DNA of 37,634 bases from Actinoallomurus sp. (GTDB taxonomy: Bacteria > Actinomycetota > Actinomycetes > Streptosporangiales > Streptosporangiaceae), in NCBI GenBank assembly GCA_025964685.1, contig JAOPYG010000396.1, positions 1 to 37,634 on the forward strand, given 5' to 3'. This document shows positions 24,346-32,510 of the stretch, one piece after another (the stretch's first letter is position 1; each line of letters begins with the position of its first letter). Under the pieces are notes generated by a model, which was not told where the DNA came from, made no database searches, and was given only the letters and a program-made list of their open reading frames with translations. The position numbers were made by a program, and so were the translations under genes.

Positions 24346-27292
24346 CCGCGCCTCCCGCGGCCACGCCGCGCCACTGTGGGACCAGCTCCTCGACCAGGGC
24401 CTCGGTCTCGGGCTGCATCTGGTCGGTGTACGGGTCGCCCTCGACACGCTCACGCAGCTCTTCGACCACATCGCGGACCTGCGCCGCGTCGCCGGTGGCG
24501 TGCGTGGCCCGCAGCAGGTCGCGCCACAGCCCCTCGTCCCCCGTGGCGAGCCGCAGGCCTGCCCGTGCGGCCGCCACGGCACCGCGCGCGTCGCCCTCGT
24601 CGAGCCGCATCAGGACCAGCCGGTGCGCGACGTCGGCGACCCGTGCGGTCGCCTCGTACTCGAAGTCCTCGGTGGCCAGCCAGCCGTACCGACCGCGCTG
24701 GCGTCCGTCCATCAGAGGGCCGCGTACGAGCTCCAGCGCGTAGGTCATGTACGCCGTCTCGGAGGTGGGCTCGGCGGCGGACCGCCAGACCAGCCAGCGG
24801 AAGGTCTCCCAGTCGACGCGCACCTCCGAGCCCAGCCGGATGCGGCCGCGCTCGTCGTAGTACAGGTTGGGCCGGCCCCGTGAGTCGCGGCCCAGCCAGT
24901 CGGCGACGCGCGCGACGGTCGCGTCCCGGACGCTCGCCGACACCCCGCGCGGCCACACCGCGCCGCCGAGGACGGTCGGGTGCACGCCCTCGGGGTGCGT
25001 GGCCAGGTAGACCAGCACCTCGGTGCAGAGCGCGCGGCGGCTCTCGTCCAGGGGCTCGGGCGCGTCGATCTCGATCGTGCCGAGCAGCCGGATGTCGACG
25101 GCCGGCTGGGTCTCGCCGCCGGGCGGCGTGGCGGGGGGCTCGTCGTCCGGGCCGTCGTAGGAGTCGCGGTACGGCACGCCGTCGGTCCGTCCGGCGGTAC
25201 GGAACAGCTCGACGACCGCCCGGTAGTGCGCCTCGGGGACGAGCTGGGCGTCGACGTCGAAGCCGAGCACGCCGGCCCGTAGCTGGGCGTCGGCGGTGAC
25301 GTCCCAGGTCCATGTCGCCCCCGGCGTCTCACCGGCGACGAGATAGCCGGCCGCCATGCGCTGGCCGGTGCGGGCGAGCGCGACGAGCCGCTCGGCCTCC
25401 TCCGGCTCCGGCGGCTCGGCCATGATCAGGTAGTGCGGCATCCACGCCTCGCCGAACACCCCACGGCAGCGGCCGGTGAGCACGGAGTCGGTGCCGGAGG
25501 CGGCGAGCGCTTGGCGTACCTCCTCACTCCGGCCCTCCAGCTCGGGCAGCGCCTCGGCGAGCGACCCGACGACGCGGATCCGGTCCGGGGCGACCAGCGA
25601 CAGCTCCTCGTCGAACCCGACCAGTGTGATCCGCATGTGGTCCGACCAGCGGTTGGTGGCCAGCTCGACGGCGACCGCGGCGAGCACCGCGCGGCGTACG
25701 TCATCCGGGCCGTGCAGGGCGATCAGGCCGTGTGCCGCCTCGAGGTCCACCAGGATGCGGCCGGTGTCGTTGGTGCCGATCGAGACAAGGCCGGGGTAGG
25801 GCGCGAGCACGTCGGCGAAGTCGGCGGTGGCCATCCCGTCGAGGGCCGTGGTGCTCAGCCGCCAGACCTGGCCGTTGTCGTACTCCTGCCAGGGCGCGGG
25901 CGGATTGCGGTCGGCCGGGGCGATCCACAGGTCGAGGCTGTCGGCGCCGAGGTGCACGCCGTACACGGTGGGAAGGGTGCGGTCGTCGGCGGCGAGGGCC
26001 TTCGACAGCTGCCGCAGGCCGAGGTCGAGCAGGCGCGTCGCCTCGGTGTCGGCTCCGATCCGCAGCGCGTGCTCGGCCAGCGCGGCGTCGCCGTCCGGCC
26101 GGGCGATCATCGTGCCGAACGCGCGCCGCCAGAGCTGCTCGCGCCGCCTGCGGCCGAGTCCGGCGAGCAGGCCCGCTGCCAGCAAGGACGCCACGGCGAG
26201 CTCCTGCGGCCAGCCGAACGCGGGCGCGTGGACCGGCGGCGCGGGCCGCCGAACCGGTGTCCTCTCGGCGGGTGGCTGGTGCGCGGGGGGCTCCTGAACC
26301 GGTGGCTGCCGCACCGGACCGTCCGGGGCGGGCACCTCCGGCCCCTCCTCGATCGGGGGGCGCCCGGCCTCCCGGTCGGCGCGGTCGTCCCGCGCCTCCT
26401 GCTGGGCGGCGTGCCGCGCGGCGTCGACCGCCTGATGCTCGGTGTTGACGGACCCCTCATGGTGGAGCCCGCCCGGCACCTCCGAGTGCGGGACGCCGTG
26501 CTCATGCCGCCCGTCGTGCGGGCCCTTATCGACGATCTCCACGTGGGTGGCGTCGGAGGGCATGTCGAGCACCCAGCCGGGACGGATCAGGCTGGCCATC
26601 GTGAGACGCGTGCCGTCGGGCTGCAGCTTGCCCTTGTTGAGCGAGTAGATCTCGCGGTAGCGCCGGCCGTCGCCCAGGCACTTCTCCGCGATCTCCCACA
26701 GGCTTTCGTGGTGCCGCCCGGCCGGCGGGCGGACGCGGTAGATCTTCCGTACGGCGTTCTTCTCCATCAGGGTGGGGTTGTCCTGAGCCTGCTGCGGCTG
26801 CTGCGCGACGGGCTCGGCCGCGCGCGCCGGTTCGCGGTGCTCGGACGGCGCCACGTGCTGCTGAATGTGGGTCGAACGCACCCCGGTGATCACCGGCATC
26901 ACCGCGGTGGTCGCGGTGAACAGCAGCAACGCCGCGACGACCAGCCGGTGCGCGAGCGCCTGCGGACCACCGGCGAGCGGCACCCGGGCCGGTACGCCGA
27001 CCCCGCGGACCCCGGCGTACGCCTCGACGAGCACGCAGGCGGCCAGCTGCACCCAGGCGAGCCACACGATGATGACCAGCACGTGCATCAGCGCGCCGGT
27101 GTCGAGCCGCTGGGTGAGCGTCTCGGTCGAGGGCAGCTTGTCGGGGATCGGCGAGCCGAAGAACGTCAGCAGGGCGAACGGCACCCCGAGGAGCAACGCG
27201 GCGAGCGCGCCGATCGCCAGCACGCCGGCAAGGACGTCGCCGCCGTTCCGGCCGCGGTCGATCCGCACCGGAGGCCGCTGTATGGAGCTCAT
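24341..27292 (-). CDS. LysM / transmembrane / winged-helix-BTAD protein of the Tad cluster
   Basis: A 983-residue protein. Hydrophobic segments lie at about 20-45, 67-91, 115-137 and 363-380. A LysM-like domain lies at about 184-245 (IYRVRPPAG...SLWEIAEKCLGDGRRYREIY), then a Pro/Glu/His-rich linker. RRRR follows the fourth segment at 381-384, fitting the positive-inside rule and leaving LysM outside and everything after 380 in the cytoplasm. A winged-helix domain lies at about 734-825 and a BTAD helical-repeat domain at 826-975, together like a SARP regulator. The start overlaps the upstream gene as ATGA. Related LysM/BTAD proteins occur with Tad genes in other actinobacteria. DNA binding is inferred. 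Confidence 0.88.
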   Translation of the reverse strand: MSSIQRPPVRIDRGRNGGDVLAGVLAIGALAALLLGVPFALLTFFGSPIPDKLPSTETLTQRLDTGALMHVLVIIVWLAWVQLAACVLVEAYAGVRGVGVPARVPLAGGPQALAHRLVVAALLLFTATTAVMPVITGVRSTHIQQHVAPSEHREPARAAEPVAQQPQQAQDNPTLMEKNAVRKIYRVRPPAGRHHESLWEIAEKCLGDGRRYREIYSLNKGKLQPDGTRLTMASLIRPGWVLDMPSDATHVEIVDKGPHDGRHEHGVPHSEVPGGLHHEGSVNTEHQAVDAARHAAQQEARDDRADREAGRPPIEEGPEVPAPDGPVRQPPVQEPPAHQPPAERTPVRRPAPPVHAPAFGWPQELAVASLLAAGLLAGLGRRRREQLWRRAFGTMIARPDGDAALAEHALRIGADTEATRLLDLGLRQLSKALAADDRTLPTVYGVHLGADSLDLWIAPADRNPPAPWQEYDNGQVWRLSTTALDGMATADFADVLAPYPGLVSIGTNDTGRILVDLEAAHGLIALHGPDDVRRAVLAAVAVELATNRWSDHMRITLVGFDEELSLVAPDRIRVVGSLAEALPELEGRSEEVRQALAASGTDSVLTGRCRGVFGEAWMPHYLIMAEPPEPEEAERLVALARTGQRMAAGYLVAGETPGATWTWDVTADAQLRAGVLGFDVDAQLVPEAHYRAVVELFRTAGRTDGVPYRDSYDGPDDEPPATPPGGETQPAVDIRLLGTIEIDAPEPLDESRRALCTEVLVYLATHPEGVHPTVLGGAVWPRGVSASVRDATVARVADWLGRDSRGRPNLYYDERGRIRLGSEVRVDWETFRWLVWRSAAEPTSETAYMTYALELVRGPLMDGRQRGRYGWLATEDFEYEATARVADVAHRLVLMRLDEGDARGAVAAARAGLRLATGDEGLWRDLLRATHATGDAAQVRDVVEELRERVEGDPYTDQMQPETEALVEELVPQWRGVAAGGAG

Positions 27293-27705
27293 CGGGTACG
27301 CGACGTCAAGGCGCCGGCAGTGTGACCGGGGGGAAGACGCCGCTCCCTCCTCGCAAAGTCGGTGACGGTCGGACGCCGATCTCGCAGCTGGCCGAGCAGC
27401 AGGCGTTCGGTGGTCTCACCCAGCCGGTGAACGGTCTCTTCGGCGGGCCGCCCACGCGTGACACGGGTCGGCAGGAGAACCTCCGTGAGCGCGGAAGGAT
27501 CGGGGTCGTCCGACTCGCCCGGACCCAGCAGAACGCGGGCAAGACTCCGCCTGTCCGTGACCGGACCGAACCCCTCGACCTGCCGTACGCCGTCGGCGAG
27601 CAGGGCCGGGTGCCCGGCCCACAGGACCGGGAGGGCGTCGCCGGGCGGCCGGTGACCGCGCGGGGGGGCCGGCCGGGTGGCCGGTCGGCGAACCGCGAAC
27701 CTCAA
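27289..27705 (-). CDS. Hypothetical protein of the Tad cluster
   Basis: A 138-residue arginine/proline-rich protein of unknown function (ALPVLWAGHPALLADGVRQV and RPAEETVHRLGETTERLLLG). No signal peptide or membrane helix is visible. It is real by context: its stop overlaps the start of the LysM/BTAD gene as ATGA, and it follows the pseudopilin genes on the same strand. The TTG at 27705 is preferred because GAGGAG lies eight bases upstream; the GTG at 27714 overlaps that same ribosome site. The opposite strand is also open across this stretch, but without supporting context. Confidence 0.65.
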   Translation of the reverse strand: MRFAVRRPATRPAPPRGHRPPGDALPVLWAGHPALLADGVRQVEGFGPVTDRRSLARVLLGPGESDDPDPSALTEVLLPTRVTRGRPAEETVHRLGETTERLLLGQLRDRRPTVTDFARRERRLPPGHTAGALTSRTR

Positions 27706-27738
27706 CCTGTTCACTCCTCTGCGTAGGACCGGGTGGTG

Positions 27739-27757
27739 TCGCTCGGCGGCCGAGCGA
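27739..27757. repeat. 19-bp perfect palindrome inside the Tad operon
   Basis: TCGCTCGGCGGCCGAGCGA has 9-bp arms around one base; as RNA it gives an 8-bp stem with a CGG loop. It lies between the last pseudopilin gene and the hypothetical gene, in the only sizeable gap (61 bp) in that part of the operon. It could attenuate transcription into the downstream regulatory genes or be a protein-binding site. Confidence 0.5.
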
Positions 27758-27766
27758 GGGCGGATG

Positions 27767-28186
27767 TCAGATCCCCTCCTGTGGATGGGCCGATGCCGTT
27801 GAGGACATTGTCATGTCCGAGAAGCCGAAAGCGCTAAGCAGTTGGAACTTCACCCGGATCCGGACGGCGACGCGGGCGGACTGCCCGTCGGAGGTGTCGC
27901 ACTGAATCGGGCCGGTCACCTCGTGATACGTCGCCGCGAGCAGCCGCGCCCGGCGGCACGGCTCATCGGAGGCGAGAATGCGCGCCTTGCCGGTCCGCCG
28001 CAGGTAGTTCTCGTCGATGTCGTCCGCGGCGGCGCGTGCCGCCTGTTCGGCGATGTCGGCGGCGCGCTGGCGGGCGTGGATGGTGAGGCCGCCGTCGACG
28101 AGCAGGCCGGCCAGCATCAGGACGAACAGGGCGAAGATCGACGTGAACACCGCCACCGTCCCCCGGTCACCACCCGGCCGCGTCAC
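27767..28186 (-). CDS. TadG/TadE-like pseudopilin (third)
   Basis: A 139-residue protein with a short basic leader, a membrane helix (AVFTSIFALFVLMLAGLLVDGG) and an extracytoplasmic part with two cysteines flanking a processing-like region. The leader ends in DRG, then TVAVFTS: position +5 after the glycine is Phe rather than the Glu seen in the other two TadE-like proteins here. ARQRAADIAEQAARAAADDID is typical of TadG/TadE-like helices. The GTG at 28186 overlaps the preceding stop as GTGA. Role in the pilus is inferred from family and position. Confidence 0.82.
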   Translation of the reverse strand: MTRPGGDRGTVAVFTSIFALFVLMLAGLLVDGGLTIHARQRAADIAEQAARAAADDIDENYLRRTGKARILASDEPCRRARLLAATYHEVTGPIQCDTSDGQSARVAVRIRVKFQLLSAFGFSDMTMSSTASAHPQEGI

Positions 28187-28596
28187 TCGATCCTCCTGAA
28201 CGTGTCGATCGGTGCCGTCGCCGTACCGGTCATCGTCCTGGTCGCACTGAAGCCGATGAGCGACAGGCCGGACAGGTCGATCTCGCAGGAGACCTTCACC
28301 GACACCTGGCCGCCACGCCGCCACTCGCGGGAGTCGACCTCGGTGTTCGGTGGCCTGCGGCACCATCTCCGGCCGCTCAGGGTCTGCTCGGCGGCGCTGC
28401 CCGCGGCCGTTTTCGCGTCAGGTCGCGTACGCGCGAGGGAAGCGGCACGCGCGGCGTCCCGTGCGGCGCCCTCGACCTGGCTCTGTGCCTCGACGACCCG
28501 GCCCAGCCCGACCATCACCATCATGAAGGCCACGAGCAGCGGCGTCAGCAACGCCAGCTCGAGTGCCATCGTCCCCGCGTCCCGTCTCCGTCTCAT
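28183..28596 (-). CDS. TadE-like pseudopilin (second)
   Basis: A 137-residue protein. The leader MRRRRDAG is followed by TMALELALLTPLLVAFMMVM, a TadE domain with a candidate prepilin-peptidase site after G8 and Glu at +5. The rest is extracytoplasmic, with two cysteines, and ends in a short basic piece. ATG 28596 lies two bases after the preceding stop. Pseudopilins of this kind are thought to be minor components or assembly factors of the Tad pilus. Confidence 0.87.
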   Translation of the reverse strand: MRRRRDAGTMALELALLTPLLVAFMMVMVGLGRVVEAQSQVEGAARDAARAASLARTRPDAKTAAGSAAEQTLSGRRWCRRPPNTEVDSREWRRGGQVSVKVSCEIDLSGLSLIGFSATRTMTGTATAPIDTFRRIE

Positions 28597-28598
28597 GG

Positions 28599-29030
28599 CT
28601 ACTCGCACGTGTGATCGCCCTGGATGTCGGGCCGGTAGCACTCGATCGGACCGCTGGAGTGCTCGCTGACGTGGAACGTGAAGAAGGGAACGACCGGGAC
28701 GGCGTAACCGCCGACGGTGACTCCGCGTTCGCGTCGGTTCACGTCCTCCTCCGGGACCGCCTCGACCTTCGTCAGGAGCTGCGGACCGATCTTGTTGACG
28801 TACTGGACCCCTTCCGACTGCGCCGCCGACCGCCAGTCGCCCGTGCGCTGTTCGCGGGCGACCCGCGCGGCCGCCTGCGCGGCGGCGAGCGCGACGTGCC
28901 GAGCGTGGAAGACGAGGGCGAACTGGATGACGAACAGGATGACGAGCAGCAGGATCGGCGTCAGCAGGGCGAGCTCGAGCGTGTTCGCGCCCCGGTCACG
29001 CCGGCGCCCGGCCACCGACTCACCCCGCAT
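28599..29030 (-). CDS. tadE: TadE-like pseudopilin (first)
   Basis: A 143-residue protein. The leader ends RRRDRG and is followed by ANTLELALLTPILLLVILFV, with Glu at +5, the expected TadE/prepilin-peptidase site. A helix rich in Ala/Arg follows (HARHVALAAAQAAARVAREQ), then an extracytoplasmic domain with two cysteines near the C-terminus. ATG 29030 is favoured since AGGA lies about nine bases upstream; a GTG at 29039 is the alternative. It lies 12 bp after flp. Confidence 0.87.
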   Translation of the reverse strand: MRGESVAGRRRDRGANTLELALLTPILLLVILFVIQFALVFHARHVALAAAQAAARVAREQRTGDWRSAAQSEGVQYVNKIGPQLLTKVEAVPEEDVNRRERGVTVGGYAVPVVPFFTFHVSEHSSGPIECYRPDIQGDHTCE

Positions 29031-29042
29031 CGAGATCACGTC

Positions 29043-29279
29043 CTAGTTGCCGGGACCGTTGTCCACGTTGATCTTGTTGGCGGCGGTCGTGACGCGCCGG
29101 TAGATCACCCAGCCCACAGTGATCGCGATGAGGGCGAGAATCCCGGTGATGATGGCCCACTCGATCGCCGACGCCCCGCGGGAGCGGTCGGTCTCATGAC
29201 GCAACCGGTGGATGCGCGACTCGACGCATGATCGGACGTAGACCACGACAGGGTCGTTCATCGGATTCAGCCACTGCAT
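29043..29279 (-). CDS. flp: Flp-type pilin subunit
   Basis: A 78-residue protein. Its leader of about 36 residues ends in DRSRG, followed by ASAIEWAIITGILALIAITV: a class III prepilin site with Gly at -1, Glu at +5 and Trp at +6 where Tyr or Phe is usual. The mature part is one hydrophobic helix with a short hydrophilic tail, the normal Flp layout. ATG 29279 has GAGGTG at the right distance. This is probably the major pilus subunit. The leader is longer than usual for Flp. No prepilin peptidase gene (tadV) is present in the window. Confidence 0.87.
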   Translation of the reverse strand: MQWLNPMNDPVVVYVRSCVESRIHRLRHETDRSRGASAIEWAIITGILALIAITVGWVIYRRVTTAANKINVDNGPGN

Positions 29280-29329
29280 GAAGCACCTCGCAGTTGGAAA
29301 GGGGGAACTGCCTGGTTGAGGACGCGCCA

Positions 29330-30244
29330 TCAGGAAGCGATCACGCGCATCACCGCCGGATAGGCGAGGAAGATGAGAAAGCCCGCGCACAGCAGCAGTT
29401 GCGCCACGAGCATGGACTGGGAGCGTTCACCGGCCTTTCCTTCGATGTCGGACAGCTCCCGGCTGCGCATGCTGGCCGCGCGGGCGGCGAGCGACTGGCG
29501 CACCTTCGCCCCGTCGTCGGCCACCAGTGCGAGGGCGGCGGAAAGGTCGCGCAGCTCGTCGACGTTGACGTCCTCGCCGAGCCGCCCCAGCGCCTGCCAG
29601 GGGGTGATCCCGGTGATGCGGGCGTTCGACAACGCGTCGCGGATGCGGCGTACGGCCCAGCCGTCGCCCACGTTGGCTGCGGTCATCAGGGCCTCCGGAA
29701 CTCCGCGGCCGCCGGCGAGGTTCATCGCGACGAGGTCGAGGAAGGCGCTGACCGCGTGCCGGAAGTCGCGCCGACGCGACGCCGCCTCCTGCCGCAGCTG
29801 CATGTCCGGCAGCAGGAAGAAGATCAGGGCGAAGAAGATGCCGAGCCACACCGGGACGCCGACCACGACGTGGAGCCCAAGGATCGCGAAGTAGGCGACG
29901 AGGATCGGGATGAAGACGATCGCGGCCGTGGAGAGCAGGAACTTCGTGGCGAGGAAGGTCTCAAAGGACCGGTCGAGCAGCGTCAGGTCGGCGCGTACGG
30001 ACCGCTGCTGCCACCCCCGCGCCTCGTAGAACGCCGCCAGCGACCGGCCGACCCGCGCGCGCAACCCGGTGACCCGCTCGGCCGTGCTCCCGGCACGCCG
30101 GGACGGGTCAGCCTCGCCCTTCCGGCGGGCGGCGTCGAAGGCGGCCAGGCGTGCCGACAGGCCGGGGCGGGGCGGGAAGGTCGCCCGGAAGAGCAGGTAC
30201 ACGCCGAGCCCGAAGAAGGCGCCGGCCAGGAGCGCGGTGGTCAT
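29330..30244 (-). CDS. tadC: Tad pilus inner-membrane platform protein TadC
   Basis: A 304-residue type II secretion F domain protein. Hydrophobic segments occur near the N-terminus, in the middle (STAAIVFIPILVAYFAILGL and WLGIFFALIFFLLP) and at the C-terminus (LLLCAGFLIFLAYPAVMRVI). The cytoplasmic GspF-like part contains DLVAMNLAGGRGVPEALM. ATG 30244 overlaps the TadB stop as ATGA. With TadB it forms the platform on which the TadA motor acts. A 50-bp gap separates it from flp, the largest gap up to there. Confidence 0.92.
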   Translation of the reverse strand: MTTALLAGAFFGLGVYLLFRATFPPRPGLSARLAAFDAARRKGEADPSRRAGSTAERVTGLRARVGRSLAAFYEARGWQQRSVRADLTLLDRSFETFLATKFLLSTAAIVFIPILVAYFAILGLHVVVGVPVWLGIFFALIFFLLPDMQLRQEAASRRRDFRHAVSAFLDLVAMNLAGGRGVPEALMTAANVGDGWAVRRIRDALSNARITGITPWQALGRLGEDVNVDELRDLSAALALVADDGAKVRQSLAARAASMRSRELSDIEGKAGERSQSMLVAQLLLCAGFLIFLAYPAVMRVIAS

Positions 30245-31212
30245 CGGCGGCCTCCCCGTCTGTCGGCCGCGTTGCCGCTGCCGTTGGCGGGCGTCTGCCC
30301 CTGCCAGCGAGCGACGGTCTCGGGCACCTCCGCCGGCACCCCCGGCTTGTCGGAGTCGCCCGAGGAGAGGAAGCGCTGCGGCGTCTCGTACCTGGCCAGG
30401 CGCCGCAGCCACACGAACCCGGCCGCGAACAGCCCGACCACGACCGCCAGGACGAGCTGGCCGGTGAACGTGCCGTACGTCGCGACGTACGCACGGTTGG
30501 CGACGGCGAGCAGGAGCGCGGTGCCCACCGAGACGCCAACGACGATCTGGACGCTGCGGCGGGTGGTGCGGCGGTCGGCCTCGACCCGGCGGCGCATGTC
30601 GAGCTCGGCCCGCGCGGAGGTGGAGAGCGCGCCGAGCATGTCGCGGAGGCCGGGGCCGCGCAGCCGCGCGTTGAGGATCAGTGCGGCGACGACCAGGTCG
30701 GCGGAGGCATCGTCGAGGTCGTCGCCGAACCTCCGCAGGGCGTCCGCGAGGGGCACCCGCGTGTGCATGCGGTCGACGAGCGACTGCACGTGCGTGTGGA
30801 GTACGGGCGCCACGGCGCGCAGCGACGACGGGATGGCCTGTTCGAGCCCGACCGCACCGGCGATGGTGTCGCGCAGCGACTCGGTCCACGCGGCGAGGGC
30901 CTCCAGGCGCGCCATCGACCGGCGTTCTTCGGCGGCACCGCCGCTGATGGTGTTCCAGGCGAGGACGAGCAGCGCGGCGCCGACGCCCGCGACCGGCCAC
31001 CGCGTGATGACGAGCACGACCACCCCGACGACCACGGCCAGCGCGGAACGGGTCGTGAAGGTGCGGACGAGCTCTTCGCGGCTGCGCCCGGACGGCTTGC
31101 CGGGCCGTGGCCGTACGCCGCGTATCGCCACGATGAGCAGCAGCACACCGCCGCCGACCAGCGCTCCGGCGACGAGCGCGAACGCGAGGTCTCCCGTGAA
31201 CGCCCCAGTCAC
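30241..31212 (-). CDS. tadB: Tad pilus inner-membrane platform protein TadB
   Basis: A 323-residue GspF-domain membrane protein. Membrane segments are near the N-terminus, at SALAVVVGVVVLVI, at IVVGVSVGTALLLAVANRAY and at LVLAVVVGLFAAGFVWL. The cytoplasmic part carries WTESLRDTIAGAVGLEQAIP, which is conserved in TadB. The GTG at 31212 overlaps the TadA stop as GTGA. The C-terminal 45 residues are hydrophilic and proline/glycine-rich. Confidence 0.91.
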   Translation of the reverse strand: MTGAFTGDLAFALVAGALVGGGVLLLIVAIRGVRPRPGKPSGRSREELVRTFTTRSALAVVVGVVVLVITRWPVAGVGAALLVLAWNTISGGAAEERRSMARLEALAAWTESLRDTIAGAVGLEQAIPSSLRAVAPVLHTHVQSLVDRMHTRVPLADALRRFGDDLDDASADLVVAALILNARLRGPGLRDMLGALSTSARAELDMRRRVEADRRTTRRSVQIVVGVSVGTALLLAVANRAYVATYGTFTGQLVLAVVVGLFAAGFVWLRRLARYETPQRFLSSGDSDKPGVPAEVPETVARWQGQTPANGSGNAADRRGGRR

Positions 31213-32510
31213 CAGACCGCTCCGTGGGACGGGTCATAGCCGTACGGCATGAGCTCCTGGACGCAGGCGATGGGCGCCGCGGGCCGCGCGCCGCCGTCCG
31301 GCCACGGCTCGAAGATCTCGCTGGACAGGACCCTGCCGTCGCAGCCGGTGACCTCGCGGATGCTGGAGACGAACCGGCGCAGCCGCCCGCCCTGGATGTA
31401 GTCGTTGCGCTTCTCGATGAACACCACGAAGTCGATCGCACCTGCGATCAGCATGTGCGTGGCCTCGATCGGCAGCCGCTCGTCGGACTGCAGCGCGTAG
31501 GTCGCGATGCGGTTGAACACCTCCCACGAGGAGTTCGCGTGGATCGTCGACAGCGAGCCGTCGTTACCCTGGGTCATCGCGTTGAGCATCGTGACGATCT
31601 CGTCACCGAGGACCTCACCGACGATCACGCGCGAGGGGTTCATGCGCAGCGACCGGCGTACGAGGCCGGCCATCGTGATCGTGCCCTGGCCCTCAGAGTT
31701 GGGCAGGCGCTCCTCCAGGGCGACGACGTTCGGATGCAGCTCGGGGAACTGGTCGAGGCCCAGCTCGAGCGCGCGCTCGACGGTGATGAGCCGCTCGTTG
31801 CCCTGGATCTCATTGGCGATCGCCCGCAGCAGCGTGGTCTTCCCGGCGTTGGTCGCCCCGGCGATCATGATGTTCTTCCGCGCCGCCACCGCCGCGCGCA
31901 GGAACAGGCCGATCTCGGTCGTGATGGTGCCGTTGCCGATCAGGTCGGCGAGGAAGACCTTGCCGAGCCGCGCGCGCCGGATCGACAGCGCGGGCCGTAC
32001 GGTGACGTCCATGACCGCCGACAGCCGTGACCCGTCGGGGAGCCGCAGGTCGAGCTGGGGATTGGCGGAGTCGAACGGCCGGCTGGACAGCCCGCTGTAG
32101 GCGGCCAGGATCTGGATCAGCTCGACGAGCTCTTCGTCGGACTCGGCGACGGGCTCGGCCATCACCTCGCGGCCGTCGGCGTACCCGATGAAGACCCGGT
32201 CGCAGCCGTTGACGTCGACGTTCTCGATCTCCGCATCCTCCAGCAGCGGCTGGAGCCGGCCGACCCCGAACAGCGCGGCGTGCACGCCCGCGGCGAGCTG
32301 CTCTTCCTCTTCCGCGTTGGGTGGCCGGCGCCCCGCACCGATCTCGGCGCGGGCGAACTCCTCCAGCACCTGGCCGATCAGGGCACGGGCGAACTGGCGT
32401 TCGTCCTCGGGGTTCATGGCGGCGATGCCGTTGGCGGCGTCGAGCCGCCGCTGGTCGGCGAGCCGGGATCCGACCTCCTGACGAAGGCGCTTAACGAGGC
32501 TGTGGTCCAC
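31209..32510 (-). CDS. tadA: Tad pilus secretion ATPase TadA/CpaF
   Basis: A 433-residue hexameric motor ATPase. Walker A is G218-T225 (GATNAGKT), the Asp box ITVERALELGL lies at 242-252, the Walker B region RVIVGEV at 294-300, and the His box STIHAN at 321-326. The N-terminal helical domain spans residues 1-150. The GTG at 32510 is chosen because GGGAG precedes it by six bases; it overlaps the end of tadZ by 20 bases. It drives pilus extension with TadB and TadC. Confidence 0.95.
   Translation of the reverse strand: MDHSLVKRLRQEVGSRLADQRRLDAANGIAAMNPEDERQFARALIGQVLEEFARAEIGAGRRPPNAEEEEQLAAGVHAALFGVGRLQPLLEDAEIENVDVNGCDRVFIGYADGREVMAEPVAESDEELVELIQILAAYSGLSSRPFDSANPQLDLRLPDGSRLSAVMDVTVRPALSIRRARLGKVFLADLIGNGTITTEIGLFLRAAVAARKNIMIAGATNAGKTTLLRAIANEIQGNERLITVERALELGLDQFPELHPNVVALEERLPNSEGQGTITMAGLVRRSLRMNPSRVIVGEVLGDEIVTMLNAMTQGNDGSLSTIHANSSWEVFNRIATYALQSDERLPIEATHMLIAGAIDFVVFIEKRNDYIQGGRLRRFVSSIREVTGCDGRVLSSEIFEPWPDGGARPAAPIACVQELMPYGYDPSHGAVW

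Noticed and set aside
27322..27726. Plus-strand frame opposite the hypothetical Tad-cluster gene
   Set aside because: The minus-strand reading is tied by ATGA to the next gene and has a well-placed ribosome site; the plus-strand one has no context.
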